Positions 52,547-62,768 of a DNA stretch of 64,000 nucleotides are shown here, piece after piece. The position numbers were made by a program, and so were the translations under genes. The stretch comes from Paracoccaceae bacterium. GTDB taxonomy: Bacteria > Pseudomonadota > Alphaproteobacteria > Rhodobacterales > Rhodobacteraceae. The notes beneath the pieces are model-generated. The model saw only the letters and a list, made by a program, of their open reading frames with translations. It was not told the origin of the DNA and did not search any database. The DNA lies in contig JANSXZ010000002.1 in the NCBI GenBank assembly GCA_024742705.1, positions 186,001-250,000 on the forward strand, in the 5' to 3' direction. The stretch's first letter is position 1. Every line of letters begins with the position of its first letter.

Positions 52547-54802
52547 TCAGCCGATTTCGCAGGCGGCCAGAACCGCCATGTTCAGAATGTCGCTGGCCGT
52601 CGCCCCCGTCGAACAGACCTGGATCGGCCGGTCGACACCGCTGAGAATCGGGCCGATCACGGTGGCACCGCCCATTTCCTGCATCAGCTTCACCGAAATG
52701 CTGGCGGAATGGCGCGCCGGCACCACCAGGATGTTGGCCGGTCCGGTCAGCCTCTGGAACGGATACTGCGCCTGTGCGCGGGTGTTCAGCGCGACATCCA
52801 CGGTCATTTCGCCCTCGTACTCGAAGCTGACGCCGCGCCGCTCCAGCACCTTGGGCGCCTGTTGCATCTTTTCCGCGCGTTCCGATACGGGGCTGCCGAA
52901 TGTGGAAAAACTGACAAAGGCGACCCGCGGCTCAAGGCCCATGTCGCGCGCAACCGTGGCCGCGCGTTCCGCGATGTTGGCCAGATCTTCCGCATCGGGC
53001 CATTCGTGCACCAGCGTGTCGGCGATCAGAACGATCCGGCCTTTCAGGATCAGCGCGGTGATGCCCGCCGCGCCATTGCGGGCGTCAGCATCGAAGACGT
53101 GGTTGATCGCCTGCAACACATGCGCCGACTTGCGGGTTGCGCCGGTGATCAGCCCGTCGCCGTGGCCATGCGCCAGCATCAGCGCGGAAAACACATGCCG
53201 GTCGCGCGCGGCCAGGCGGTGTACGTCCTGCTGATCGAACCCGCGCCGTTGCAAGCGGTCGTAGAGGAACTGCTTGTACTGATCCAGATGCGGTGTGTTG
53301 GCCGCGTTCACCACCTCGATCTCACGCACCGCATCGCCCAGTCCCGCTGTTTCAAGCCGCTTGCGAACGTCGTCGTCGCGGCCCACCACCAGCGCCTTGC
53401 CCATGCCCGACCGCTGATACATCACCGCCGCGCGCAGAACGCGCGCATCGTCGCCTTCGGCGAAGATCATGCGGCCCTGCGCCGCGCGCGCGCGGGCGTT
53501 CAGCCCACGCAGGATGCTGGCGGTGGGATCCATGCGCGATTTCAGGTTTGCCTCATAGGCTTCCATGTCGATGATCGGCCGCCGCGCCGCGCCGGTGTCG
53601 ATTCCGGCCTTGGCCACCGCCGGCGGAATCCGCCAGATCAGGCGCGGATCGAACGGCGTCGGGATGATGTAATCGCGCCCGAAGGTCAGGTTGCGCCCGT
53701 AGGCCAGCGCGACCTCGTCGGGCACGTCCTCACGCGCCAGAGCGGCCAGCGCTTCGGCACAGGCGATTTTCATTTCATCGTTGATGGCACGGGCGTGGAT
53801 ATCCAGTGCCCCGCGAAACAAATAGGGGAATCCAAGGACATTGTTGACCTGATTGGGATAATCGCTGCGCCCGGTGGCCACGATTGCATCCACACGCACC
53901 GCATGCGCCTCTTCGGGGGTGATTTCGGGATCGGGATTGGCCATCGCGAAGATCACCGGGTTATCGGCCATGCTGGCCACCATTTCCGGCGTCACCGCCC
54001 CCTTGACCGACACGCCAAGGAACACGTCGGCGCCCACCATGGCCTCGGCGAGGTCACGCAGATCGGTCTTGACCGCATGGGCCGACTTCCATTGGTTCAT
54101 CCCCTCGGTGCGGCCCTGATAGATCACGCCCTTGGTATCGCACATGATGCAGTTTTCATGCCGCGCCCCCATGGATTTGAGGAGCTCAAGGCAGGCGATG
54201 CCGGCGGCCCCGGCCCCGTTCAGAACGATCCGCACGTCTTCGATCTTCTTGCGCGACAGGTGCAGCGCATTGATCAACCCCGCCGCACAGATCACCGCCG
54301 TGCCATGCTGATCGTCGTGAAAGACCGGAATGTCCATTTCCTCTTTCAGGCGCTGTTCGATGATGAAACATTCGGGCGCCTTGATGTCTTCGAGGTTGAT
54401 GCCGCCAAATGTCGGCCCCATCAGCTTGACAGCGTTGCAAAAGGCGTCGGGGTCCTCGGTGTCCAGCTCGATGTCGATGGAATTGACATCCGCGAACCGC
54501 TTGAACAGAACCGCCTTGCCTTCCATCACCGGCTTTGATCCCAGCGCGCCCAGGTTGCCCAGCCCCAGAACCGCGGTGCCGTTCGAAATCACCGCCACAA
54601 GGTTGCCCTTGTTGGTATAGTCGTAAGCGGTTTCGGGGTTCTCCGAAATCGCCATGCAGGGCACCGCGACACCAGGCGAATAAGCCAGAGACAGATCCCG
54701 CTGCGTGGTCATCGGCACGGTTGCCGTGATCTCGAACTTGCCCGGTGTGGGCTCGAGGTGGAACGCCAGCGCCTCCTCGTCGGTGATCTTCGTGTTGGCC
54801 AT
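52547..54802 (-). CDS. maeB: NADP-dependent malic enzyme with phosphotransacetylase domain
   Basis: A 751-aa fusion typical of alphaproteobacteria. The malic domain (1 to about 430) has LSLAYSPGVAVPCMAI, FHDDQHGTAVICAAG and the NADP fold LNGAGAAGIACLELL. The C-terminal part (about 430-751) is a phosphate acetyltransferase-like domain that usually serves regulation rather than catalysis. It converts malate to pyruvate with NADPH. A GGGAGAGACAGG ribosome region precedes the ATG. It is divergent from mutS by 131 nt. Confidence 0.95.
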   Translation of the reverse strand: MANTKITDEEALAFHLEPTPGKFEITATVPMTTQRDLSLAYSPGVAVPCMAISENPETAYDYTNKGNLVAVISNGTAVLGLGNLGALGSKPVMEGKAVLFKRFADVNSIDIELDTEDPDAFCNAVKLMGPTFGGINLEDIKAPECFIIEQRLKEEMDIPVFHDDQHGTAVICAAGLINALHLSRKKIEDVRIVLNGAGAAGIACLELLKSMGARHENCIMCDTKGVIYQGRTEGMNQWKSAHAVKTDLRDLAEAMVGADVFLGVSVKGAVTPEMVASMADNPVIFAMANPDPEITPEEAHAVRVDAIVATGRSDYPNQVNNVLGFPYLFRGALDIHARAINDEMKIACAEALAALAREDVPDEVALAYGRNLTFGRDYIIPTPFDPRLIWRIPPAVAKAGIDTGAARRPIIDMEAYEANLKSRMDPTASILRGLNARARAAQGRMIFAEGDDARVLRAAVMYQRSGMGKALVVGRDDDVRKRLETAGLGDAVREIEVVNAANTPHLDQYKQFLYDRLQRRGFDQQDVHRLAARDRHVFSALMLAHGHGDGLITGATRKSAHVLQAINHVFDADARNGAAGITALILKGRIVLIADTLVHEWPDAEDLANIAERAATVARDMGLEPRVAFVSFSTFGSPVSERAEKMQQAPKVLERRGVSFEYEGEMTVDVALNTRAQAQYPFQRLTGPANILVVPARHSASISVKLMQEMGGATVIGPILSGVDRPIQVCSTGATASDILNMAVLAACEIG

Positions 54803-54933
54803 GGCCTGTCTCTCCCTGTCGGCGGTCGGAGCGTCTTAGCGCAGCCTCGGGCGCGTCTCAATGACAGGTTTAGCCTTTCATGCCCCGGCGGCGGTTTGTA
54901 CTATCGCAGCGGCACGATACCGGGGGGTGAACC

Positions 54934-57564
54934 GTGGGCAATACAACGCCGATGATGGCGCAGTATCTAGAGATCAAGGCCGCACATCCCGATGCGCTTC
55001 TGTTCTACCGGATGGGCGATTTCTACGAGATGTTCTTCGACGATGCCGTGGCCGCGTCGCAGGCGCTGGACATCACACTGACCCGGCGCGGCAAACACGA
55101 CAACGGCGAAATCCCCATGTGCGGGGTGCCGCATCACGCCGCCGAAGGCTATTTCCTGACGCTGATCCGCAAGGGGTTCCGCGTTGCCATCTGCGAACAG
55201 ATGGAGAGCCCGGCAGAAGCCCGCAAACGCGGCCACAAATCCGTTGTCCGGCGTGAGGTCGTGCGGCTGGTCACGCCCGGAACGCTCACCGAAGATGCGC
55301 TGCTGAGCGCACGCAGCCACAATTTCCTGGCCGCCTATGCCGCGGTGCGCGATCAGGGCGCGCTGGCATGGGCCGATATCTCTACCGGCGATCTGCATGT
55401 GCTGGGCACCGGCCCCGGCCGTCTGGGCCCGGAACTGGCGCGGCTCGCCCCCGCCGAACTGGTGGTGAACGATGCGCTGGCCCAGGAAAACCTGGCTGTC
55501 TTTGCAGATCTGGGTATTCCCACCGCACCCCTCGGCGCTTCGGCCTTTGACAGCGCCGGCGCCGAAAAGCGCCTGTTGCAGATCTTCCAGGTGCGGTCGC
55601 TTGATGCGTTCGGCAGCTTCAGCCGGGCCGAAATCGCGGCGCTGGGCGCGCTGGTCGCCTACCTCGAGATCACCCAGAAAGGCAAACTGCCGCTGCTGAA
55701 ACCGCCCCGTCGCGAAACCGCCGACCGCGTGGTGCGCATCGATGCAGCCACCCGGCGCAACCTGGAACTGACGCGCGGCGCGGATGGCGGACGCGCCGGA
55801 TCGCTTCTTTCGGTCATCGACCGCAGCGCAACGGCCGGCGGCGCGCGGCTTCTGGAACAGCGCCTGTCCAGCCCGCTGCGCGACGCCGAAACGATCACCC
55901 ACAGGCTCGATGCCATCGGTTTCGCCATGGACCGGCCCCAGCTCGCCGTCGATGCGGTCGCCGCGCTGAAACGCGCCCCCGATCTCGAACGCGCCCTGTC
56001 CCGGCTGTCGCTCGACCGGGCCGGACCGCGTGACCTCGCGGCGGTGCGCAACGCGCTGGCCCAGGGTGCGCTGATCCACGATCTGCTGACGGCAGCAGAT
56101 CCGCCACGCATTCTGGCGGATGCCGCCCGCGACCTGACCGGCCAGGACGATCTGGTGGATCTGCTCGACAACGCCTTGGTCGCCGACCCGCCGCTCGCGG
56201 TCCGCGACGGCGGCTTCATCGCCGCCGGCCATGACAGCGATCTCGACAACGCGCGCCACCTGCGCGACGAAGGCCGTGGCGTCATCGCCGGTCTGCAACG
56301 CAGATACGCCGAAGACACCGGGATCGGCGGACTGCGGATCAAACACAACAACGTGCTGGGGTACTTCATCGAAACCACGGCCACCCACGCGGAAAAGATG
56401 CTGTCGCCACCGCTGTCCGAACGTTTCATACATCGTCAGACCACCGCAAATCAGGTCCGCTTCTCCACCGTCGAACTCTCGGATCTGGAAACCCGCATCC
56501 TCAACGCCGGCAACCTGGCCCAGGACCGCGAGAAGGCGCTCTACGAGGATCTGCGCGCGCGGGTTATGGTCAGGGCAGGTCCCGTGGCCGCCGCAGCGCG
56601 CGCTCTGGCCGAAATCGACCTGACCTTCGCCCTCGCCGATCTGGCCCGCGGCGAAGATTGGTGCCGCCCGAAAGTCGACGGATCGCGCGCCTTTCTTGTG
56701 GAAAACGGTCGCCACCCTGTGGTCGAAGACGCAATGCGCCGGCAATCGGGCGATCCCTTCATCGCCAATACCTGCGATCTCAGCGCCACCGATTCCGCCG
56801 CCATCTGGCTGCTGACCGGGCCCAATATGGCCGGCAAATCCACTTTCCTGCGCCAGAACGCGCTGATCGCGATACTCGCACAGATCGGCAGCTACGTTCC
56901 CGCCAGCAATGCCCACATCGGGCTGGTCAGCCAGATCTTCAGCCGCGTCGGCGCCTCCGACGATCTGGCACGGGGCCGGTCGACCTTCATGGTCGAAATG
57001 GTCGAAACCGCCGCGATCCTCAATCAGGCGGACGACCGCGCGTTGGTCATACTTGACGAAATCGGCCGCGGCACCGCCACCTACGACGGTCTGTCCATCG
57101 CATGGGCGACGCTGGAACACCTTCACGCGGTCAATCGCAGCCGCGCTCTGTTTGCCACCCACTATCACGAACTCACCGGCCTCGCGGCCAAACTCGAAGG
57201 CGTCGAAAACGCCACCGTCAGCGTCAAGGAATGGCAGGGCGAGGTGATCTTCCTGCACGAGGTACGCAAGGGCGCCGCCGATCGGTCCTACGGCGTCCAG
57301 GTGGCGCAGCTCGCGGGGCTGCCGAAATCCGTCGTCGATCGCGCGCGCAGCGTACTTCAACAGCTCGAGGCAGGAGATCGCGATGCCACCGCGCGGCGGC
57401 CACGGGTGATCGACGATCTGCCCCTGTTCTCGGCCGCCGCCGCCGCTCCGGCCCCGGCGGCCTCTCCGCTGCGCGACATGCTGGCCGAAGTGCAGCCCGA
57501 CGACCTGACCGCGCGCGAGGCGCTCGATCTGGTCTATCGCCTCAAGGCCGCCCTCGAGGCGTGA
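54934..57564 (+). CDS. mutS: DNA mismatch repair protein MutS
   Basis: MutS recognises base mismatches and small loops. The 876-aa protein has the mismatch-binding GDFYEMF motif (Phe and Glu at the N-terminus), the clamp and lever regions, and the ATPase Walker A GPNMAGKST near residue 628, LDEIGRGTATYDG, and ATHYHELTGLA. The start is GTG with GGGGGGTGA upstream; an internal ATG at 54952 is the alternative. It is convergent with grpE, and the second copy of a 41-bp repeat lies in the gap. Confidence 0.96.
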   Translation: MGNTTPMMAQYLEIKAAHPDALLFYRMGDFYEMFFDDAVAASQALDITLTRRGKHDNGEIPMCGVPHHAAEGYFLTLIRKGFRVAICEQMESPAEARKRGHKSVVRREVVRLVTPGTLTEDALLSARSHNFLAAYAAVRDQGALAWADISTGDLHVLGTGPGRLGPELARLAPAELVVNDALAQENLAVFADLGIPTAPLGASAFDSAGAEKRLLQIFQVRSLDAFGSFSRAEIAALGALVAYLEITQKGKLPLLKPPRRETADRVVRIDAATRRNLELTRGADGGRAGSLLSVIDRSATAGGARLLEQRLSSPLRDAETITHRLDAIGFAMDRPQLAVDAVAALKRAPDLERALSRLSLDRAGPRDLAAVRNALAQGALIHDLLTAADPPRILADAARDLTGQDDLVDLLDNALVADPPLAVRDGGFIAAGHDSDLDNARHLRDEGRGVIAGLQRRYAEDTGIGGLRIKHNNVLGYFIETTATHAEKMLSPPLSERFIHRQTTANQVRFSTVELSDLETRILNAGNLAQDREKALYEDLRARVMVRAGPVAAAARALAEIDLTFALADLARGEDWCRPKVDGSRAFLVENGRHPVVEDAMRRQSGDPFIANTCDLSATDSAAIWLLTGPNMAGKSTFLRQNALIAILAQIGSYVPASNAHIGLVSQIFSRVGASDDLARGRSTFMVEMVETAAILNQADDRALVILDEIGRGTATYDGLSIAWATLEHLHAVNRSRALFATHYHELTGLAAKLEGVENATVSVKEWQGEVIFLHEVRKGAADRSYGVQVAQLAGLPKSVVDRARSVLQQLEAGDRDATARRPRVIDDLPLFSAAAAAPAPAASPLRDMLAEVQPDDLTAREALDLVYRLKAALEA

Positions 57565-57570
57565 CAGGGT

Positions 57571-57611
57571 CCTTCATCTTGCCGGGTAAACTCCCGCCGG
57601 AGGCTCCCGAA
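57571..57611. repeat. 41-bp intergenic repeat, copy 2
   Basis: CCTTCATCTTGCCGG followed by GTAAACTCCCGCCGGAGG and CTCCCGAA, 6 nt after the mutS stop. It matches the copy at 28260-28300 except for two adjacent bases. Here it lies between convergent mutS and grpE, 27 nt from the grpE end. Confidence 0.8.
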
Positions 57612-57637
57612 CGCGCCGCGGCGCCCCGGCCTGCCCC

Positions 57638-58204
57638 TCAGGCGGCGGGCATCGACGAAACGCCCACCTGGGCGGGCCGCAAGAGCCGGTCGTGCAGCAT
57701 GAACCCTTCAGCCGACACCTGGATGATCTCGCCCGCGATGGTCCCCGGAAGCGGCGCCTCGAACATCGCCTCATGCACCTGCGGATCGAACTTGTCGCCC
57801 ACTTGCGGCACGATCACCTCGATGCCATGGCGCTTGAACACGTTCAGCAGCTCACGCATCGTCAGCTCGATCCCCTCGATCAGGGCCGATGCCGCCGCGC
57901 GCTGTTCTTCGGTCACGGTGTCAAGCGCGCGCTTGAGGTTGTCGTAGACCGGCAGCATGTCGCGCGACAGTTTCGAACCGCCGTATTGCTCGGCCTCGCG
58001 CCGGTGCTTGTCGGATCGTTTGCGCGCATTTTCCGCTTCCGCCAGAGCGCGCATGAACCGGTCCTTCAGAGCATCGCGTTCGGCGCGCAGCTCTTCCAGT
58101 TCCAGCGCCTCAGGGTCGATCTCGCCCATTTCTTCCGCGTATTCGTCCGCTTCCGCGGCTTCGATGTCATCAAGAAAATCGTCGTTCTTCGGCTCTGCCA
58201 TCAT
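57638..58204 (-). CDS. grpE: Nucleotide exchange factor GrpE
   Basis: GrpE releases ADP from DnaK. The 188-aa protein has an acidic N-terminus, a coiled-coil dimerisation helix (about 35-80, LEELRAERDALKDRFMRALAE) and the C-terminal beta domain with VGDKFDPQVHEAM and the GF(M)LHDRLLRPAQV end. Two adjacent ATGs could start it; GAGG is better spaced for the second (58201). It lies 6 nt after hrcA, forming the hrcA-grpE pair, apart from dnaK-dnaJ. Confidence 0.95.
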   Translation of the reverse strand: MMAEPKNDDFLDDIEAAEADEYAEEMGEIDPEALELEELRAERDALKDRFMRALAEAENARKRSDKHRREAEQYGGSKLSRDMLPVYDNLKRALDTVTEEQRAAASALIEGIELTMRELLNVFKRHGIEVIVPQVGDKFDPQVHEAMFEAPLPGTIAGEIIQVSAEGFMLHDRLLRPAQVGVSSMPAA

Positions 58205-58210
58205 TCACCT

Positions 58211-59275
58211 CTAACTCCGGTCGGAAATCATTCGTCCGACCAGCTGCGCCGTATAATCCACAATCGGCACGATCCGTCCGTAATTCAGACGTGTGGGCCC
58301 GATGACCCCCACCGCGCCGATGATCTTACGGTCCGCGTTCATATATGGGGAAACCACCAAAGAGGAACCCGAAAGTGAGAAAAGTTTGTTCTCCGAGCCG
58401 ATAAAAATGCGCACGCCCTCGCCCTCTTCGGTCAGTTCCAGGAAGTCGGCGATGTCGCGCTTGCGTTCCAGATCGTCGAACAGCGATCTGATGCGTTCCA
58501 GTTCCGCCTCTTCGCCGGATTCGCCCAGAAGGTTCGCGCGGCCGCGCACGATCAGGCGTTCCGAATCGCTGCCCTGTGCCTCCCAGACGGCCAGGCCGCT
58601 TTTCACCAGTTCCTGGCTCAGCACGTCGATCTCCTGACGCCGGCGCACGATCTCCTGTTCGATCAGGGTGCGTGCATCGCTCAGCGTGCGGCCTTCGATC
58701 AGCGCATTGAGGAAATTCGCCGCCTCGCGCATCGAACTTGGGGTCTGTCCCGGCGGCGGGTGAAACAGCCGGTTTTCCACATGGCCATCCGAAAACACCA
58801 GAACCACCAGGGCACGGTCATGGCCAAGGGCGACGAATTCGATGTGCCTGATCTCGGCATCGTGTTTCGGCGTCAGCACCAGCGAAGCACCGCGTGTAAC
58901 CCCCGAAAGCGCCGAACCGATGCGATCCAGCATGCCGCCCACGTCCGAAGTGTTGGATTCCATGGTCGCGTCGATCTTTTCGCGGTCGTTGGCGTCCAGA
59001 TCGCCCACCTCGAGAAGACCGTCGACAAACATCCGCAGTCCCATCTGCGTCGGCACCCGGCCGGCGCTTATGTGCGGGCTGCCCAGCAGTCCGAGAAACT
59101 CGAGATCCTGCATCACGTTGCGGATCGTCGCAGCACTGACCTTTTCGCTGAGGGTGCGCGTCAGGGTGCGGCTGCCCACCGGATCGCCGCTTTCCAGATA
59201 GGTTTCGACGACGCGGCGGAAAACCTCACGCGAGCGGTCGTTCATATCGGCCAGAATCTTCGATGCTTCGGACAT
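58211..59275 (-). CDS. hrcA: Heat-inducible transcription repressor HrcA
   Basis: HrcA binds CIRCE operators to repress heat-shock genes. The 354-aa protein begins with a winged helix (LSEKVSAATIRNVMQDLEFLGLLGSPHISAGRVPT) and continues with the GAF-like and inserted dimerising domain; the end VVSPYMNADRKIIGAVGVIGPTRLNYGRIVPIVD is characteristic. No CIRCE repeat was seen in the window, so its targets (probably groESL) lie elsewhere. A TTGACC with a poor -10 lies in the 117-nt divergent gap to rph. Confidence 0.95.
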   Translation of the reverse strand: MSEASKILADMNDRSREVFRRVVETYLESGDPVGSRTLTRTLSEKVSAATIRNVMQDLEFLGLLGSPHISAGRVPTQMGLRMFVDGLLEVGDLDANDREKIDATMESNTSDVGGMLDRIGSALSGVTRGASLVLTPKHDAEIRHIEFVALGHDRALVVLVFSDGHVENRLFHPPPGQTPSSMREAANFLNALIEGRTLSDARTLIEQEIVRRRQEIDVLSQELVKSGLAVWEAQGSDSERLIVRGRANLLGESGEEAELERIRSLFDDLERKRDIADFLELTEEGEGVRIFIGSENKLFSLSGSSLVVSPYMNADRKIIGAVGVIGPTRLNYGRIVPIVDYTAQLVGRMISDRS

Positions 59276-59392
59276 ATCTGACTTTCACCTGCTTCGCGCC
59301 CATTAAAGATCACGGAACACAAAGGTCAATCGGGCTTGCGTCATGGCGTTGGACGGGTCTATCCCTCGGCCAGATCAACAAAGGATTTTACA

Positions 59393-60103
59393 ATGCGGCC
59401 CTCCGGACGTCAGCTAAGCGAAATGCGCCAGGTTTCAATGGAAACCGGATTCACCAAGCACGCCGAGGGGTCATGCCTGATCCGCATGGGCGACACTCAT
59501 GTCCTGTGCACCGCCACCATAGAAGACCGGGTACCGCCGTTCATCAAGGGATCGGGGCTGGGCTGGGTCACCGCCGAATACGGGATGCTGCCGCGCGCCA
59601 CCAACACGCGCATGCGCCGCGAGGCCGCGACCGGCAAACAGGGCGGCCGCACCGTCGAAATCCAGCGTCTGATCGGCCGTGCGCTGCGCGCAGGCGTGGA
59701 CCGGTCGGCGCTGGGCGAACGCCAGATCACTGTGGATTGCGATGTTCTCCAGGCCGATGGCGGCACCCGCTGCGCTTCGATCACCGGCGGCTGGGTCGCG
59801 CTGCGCTTGGCGGTCAACAAGCTGATGAAGGCCGGCGATGTCATCAGCGATCCGCTGGTCGATCCGGTTGCGGCGGTCAGCTGCGGTATCTATGCCGGTC
59901 AGGCGGTTCTGGATCTGGACTATCCCGAAGACAGCGAAGCCGGCGTCGATGGCAATTTCATCCTGACTGGATCGGGCCGCCTGATCGAAGTGCAGATGTC
60001 GGCCGAAGGCGCCACCTTCAGCCGCGCCCAGATGGATGACCTTCTGGACCTGGCGCAAAAGGGCGTGGGCGAATTGGTCGCCGCGCAAAAGGCGGCCATA
60101 TGA
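59393..60103 (+). CDS. rph: Ribonuclease PH
   Basis: RNase PH trims tRNA 3' ends by phosphorolysis. The 236-aa protein starts [20 protein letters not shown] with AAAGGA 7-8 nt upstream, and has the family hallmarks [17 protein letters not shown] and [33 protein letters not shown] and GTG-like [17 protein letters not shown]. It overlaps rdgB by 4 nt and heads the rph-rdgB-hemW operon, divergent from hrcA-grpE. Confidence 0.96.
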   Translation: MRPSGRQLSEMRQVSMETGFTKHAEGSCLIRMGDTHVLCTATIEDRVPPFIKGSGLGWVTAEYGMLPRATNTRMRREAATGKQGGRTVEIQRLIGRALRAGVDRSALGERQITVDCDVLQADGGTRCASITGGWVALRLAVNKLMKAGDVISDPLVDPVAAVSCGIYAGQAVLDLDYPEDSEAGVDGNFILTGSGRLIEVQMSAEGATFSRAQMDDLLDLAQKGVGELVAAQKAAI

Positions 60104-60711
60104 CACGACGTTTCACCGGCGACAAACTGCTGGTCGCCACCCACAACGCAGGCAAGCTGGAAGAAATCGCGGCGCTGCTGGCACCGTTTTCGGTGTCGGT
60201 CGTCGGTGCCGCGGAATTGAACCTGCCCGAGCCCGAGGAGACCGAGACAACATTCGCCGGCAATGCGCGGATCAAGGCCCACGCGGCGGCGCGCGCAACC
60301 GGTCTGCCCGCGCTGGCCGACGATTCAGGCCTGGCTGTCGATGCGTTGAACGGGGCGCCCGGCGTCTACACAGCCGATTGGGCTGAAACCCCGAAGGGGC
60401 GCGATTTCACCATGGCGATGGAGCGGCTGCATCGCGCGCTTCTTGATTCAGCGGCGCCACAACCGCATCGGGCACAATTCTGCTGTACACTGGTTCTGGC
60501 CTGGCCCGATGGAACCGATGCGGTCTTTGCCGGGGAAATGCCCGGTCGGGTGGTCTGGCCCATGCGTGGCGATCAGGGCCACGGATATGACCCGATCTTC
60601 ATTCCCGACGGCCACGACATAACCTTCGGGGAAATGGACCGCTGGGAGAAAAACCGCATCAGCCACCGTGCCGATGCCTTTGCCAAGTTCGTCGCAGGCT
60701 GCTTTGGCTGA
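60100..60711 (+). CDS. rdgB: Non-canonical purine NTP pyrophosphatase (dITP/XTP)
   Basis: The 203-aa Ham1/RdgB-family enzyme removes dITP and XTP from the nucleotide pool. The family motif [11 protein letters not shown] near 13-23, the catalytic region [23 protein letters not shown] and the C-terminal [19 protein letters not shown] are clear. It overlaps rph by ATGA, and its end overlaps the start of hemW by about 40 nt. Confidence 0.96.
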   Translation: MTRRFTGDKLLVATHNAGKLEEIAALLAPFSVSVVGAAELNLPEPEETETTFAGNARIKAHAAARATGLPALADDSGLAVDALNGAPGVYTADWAETPKGRDFTMAMERLHRALLDSAAPQPHRAQFCCTLVLAWPDGTDAVFAGEMPGRVVWPMRGDQGHGYDPIFIPDGHDITFGEMDRWEKNRISHRADAFAKFVAGCFG

Positions 60712-61858
60712 GGACTGGGCCGAAGGCGGCTTTGGGCTCTATGTGCATTGGCCCTATTGCGCCGCCAAATGCCCCTATTGCGACTTCAACAGCCACGTCG
60801 CCCGCTTTATCGACCACCCGCGCTGGCGCCGGGCCTATGCCGCCGAACTGGCCCGCTCCGCCAGTGAAACCCCCGGCCGTGTTCTGCACAGCATCTTTTT
60901 CGGCGGCGGCACCCCCAGCCTTATGGAGCCGGAAACCGTCGCCGGGATCATCGCGGCCGCCCGACGTCTGTGGCCGGTGGCGAACGATATGGAAATCACG
61001 CTTGAGGCGAACCCCGGTTCGGTCGAGGCGGACCGTTTCGCCGCCTTCCGCGCTGCTGGCGTCACCCGGATTTCGATGGGTGTACAGGCGCTCAACGATA
61101 CCGATCTGCGGCGTCTGGGGCGGATTCATACGGTGGCCGAAGCCCGCGGCGCGTTCGATATCGCCCGCGACACCTTTGAAAGGGTCAGCTTCGATCTGAT
61201 CTATGCGCGGCAGGACCAGACGCTGGACCAATGGCGCGCCGAACTGAACGAAGCCCTGGCCATGTCGGTGGACCACCTGTCGCTGTACCAGCTGACGGTG
61301 GAAGACGGGACCGCTTTTGGTGATCGCTATGCCCTGGGAAAACTGCGCGGTATGCCAAATGAAGACCTTTCCGCCGACATGTACGCCATGACACAAGATA
61401 TATGCGGCACGGCGGGGATGCCCGCATATGAAGTATCAAATCATGCGGTTCCAGGCGCGGAATCTCGGCATAACCTGATCTATTGGCGCTATGGCGACTA
61501 TGTCGGGATCGGTCCTGGCGCGCATGGGCGTATCACGTTGGGCGGGCAGAGATACGCAACCGAGTGCCCCAAGGCGCCGATCCAATGGTTGGATGCCGTG
61601 GATCGCGGATCAGGTGAGTTGCCCAGACAAGCATTGGACAGCGCAGAGCAGGCGCAGGAGTTCGTGATGATGGGCCTGCGCGTTCGGCAAGGTATTGATC
61701 CAGCGAGATTTCAACGTATTGCCGGCACCCCCCTGCCCCCCGACCGCATCGCCGAACTTGTGGACATGGGGATGCTCTACCGTGATCAAAACCGGGTCTG
61801 CGCGACGCCGCAGGGGTTCATGGTGCTAAACGCCGTCGTGGCCGCGCTTCTGACGTGA
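60674..61858 (+). CDS. hemW: Radical SAM haem chaperone HemW
   Basis: A 394-aa radical-SAM protein once annotated as anaerobic coproporphyrinogen oxidase, now linked to haem delivery. The cluster motif CxxxCxxC is C29, C33, C36 (YCAAKCPYC). HSIFFGGGTPSL and EITLEANPGSVE follow as in HemW. The start is uncertain: ATG 60674 overlaps rdgB by 38 nt; a GTG at 60668 and a TTG at 60707 are alternatives. Bases 61310 to about 61730 have AGA and ATA codons and A/T-ending codons unlike the rest, a possible recombination patch. Confidence 0.92.
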   Translation: MPLPSSSQAALAEDWAEGGFGLYVHWPYCAAKCPYCDFNSHVARFIDHPRWRRAYAAELARSASETPGRVLHSIFFGGGTPSLMEPETVAGIIAAARRLWPVANDMEITLEANPGSVEADRFAAFRAAGVTRISMGVQALNDTDLRRLGRIHTVAEARGAFDIARDTFERVSFDLIYARQDQTLDQWRAELNEALAMSVDHLSLYQLTVEDGTAFGDRYALGKLRGMPNEDLSADMYAMTQDICGTAGMPAYEVSNHAVPGAESRHNLIYWRYGDYVGIGPGAHGRITLGGQRYATECPKAPIQWLDAVDRGSGELPRQALDSAEQAQEFVMMGLRVRQGIDPARFQRIAGTPLPPDRIAELVDMGMLYRDQNRVCATPQGFMVLNAVVAALLT

Positions 61859-62752
61859 TCAGGACCCGCTCAGCAGTCGGCACAGGGTATCCAGATCTTC
61901 AAGCGTGGCGTATTTGATCCGAAGCTCGCCCGCTTCCTGATCGGGCGTGTGCAGAATTTCCACCGGCAGACCCAGAGCGGCGGACAAGTCCGCCTCAAGC
62001 GCCTGCGTATCGGCATCCTTCGCCGGTTTTCCCGCACCGCTTTTGCGGCGTGATGTCTTCTGTGTGCCCTGACGCTTGGCAAGCTGTTCGGTGGCCCGCA
62101 CCGACAGCCCGCCCTTGATCACCTCGGCCGCGAGGGTGGACGGATTTTCGACAACCACCAGTGCACGCGCGTGGCCCGCGCTCAGCCGTCCCTCGCGCAG
62201 ATGCTCCTGAACGTCGCCTGGCAGGTTCAGAAGCCGTAGAAGGTTGGCGATATGGCTGCGGCTCTTGCCCAGGGCTTCGGCCATTTTCTCTTGCGTATGC
62301 CCGAACTTGTCCATCAGCTGGCGATAGCCGGCCGCTTCCTCGACCGGGTTCAGATCTGCCCGCTGGATGTTTTCGATAATCGCAACTTCCAGCACCTCGG
62401 TGTCGGTGAAATCGCGGATCAAGACCGGCAGTTCATGCAGCTGGGCCTGCTGCGCCGCGCGCCACCTGCGCTCCCCGGCGACGATTTCATAGGTGCCACC
62501 CTCCCGCGGGCGCACGATCAGCGGCTGAATGACACCCTTGGCCGCAATCGACGCGGCCAGATCGTTCAGATCGTCCTGGCCGAACCTGCGGCGCGGCTGG
62601 TTCGGGTTTGCAAACAACTTTTCAATCGGAACGGTCGTGTCGCGCCGCGGCGCCGTATCGTCATCGGATCGGGGCGCAACCGGCGCGACATCGGCCATCA
62701 GCGCGGACAAGCCACGCCCCAGCCCACGGGGTTTTGGTTTGGGATCGGCCAT
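61859..62752 (-). CDS. parB: Chromosome partitioning protein ParB
   Basis: ParB binds parS near the origin and spreads along DNA using CTP. The 297-aa protein has RGLGRGLSALMAD at the N-terminus, the CTP-binding GERRWRA at 93-99 with ENIQRADLNPVEEA, and the helix-turn-helix EALGKSRSHIANLLRLL. The start MADPKPKPRG at 62752 is chosen because the residues before it overlap the parA stop. It is 16 nt after parA. The stop (TCA) abuts the hemW TGA with no gap. No full parS site was found in the window. Confidence 0.96.
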   Translation of the reverse strand: MADPKPKPRGLGRGLSALMADVAPVAPRSDDDTAPRRDTTVPIEKLFANPNQPRRRFGQDDLNDLAASIAAKGVIQPLIVRPREGGTYEIVAGERRWRAAQQAQLHELPVLIRDFTDTEVLEVAIIENIQRADLNPVEEAAGYRQLMDKFGHTQEKMAEALGKSRSHIANLLRLLNLPGDVQEHLREGRLSAGHARALVVVENPSTLAAEVIKGGLSVRATEQLAKRQGTQKTSRRKSGAGKPAKDADTQALEADLSAALGLPVEILHTPDQEAGELRIKYATLEDLDTLCRLLSGS

Positions 62753-62768
62753 ATCTTGTATCCTGCGT

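Noticed and set aside
61856-61861. TGATCA formed by abutting convergent stops of hemW and parB, also at msrA/ribokinase (51663-51668)
   Set aside because: Any two convergent genes with TGA and no gap give this palindrome; no signal is implied.
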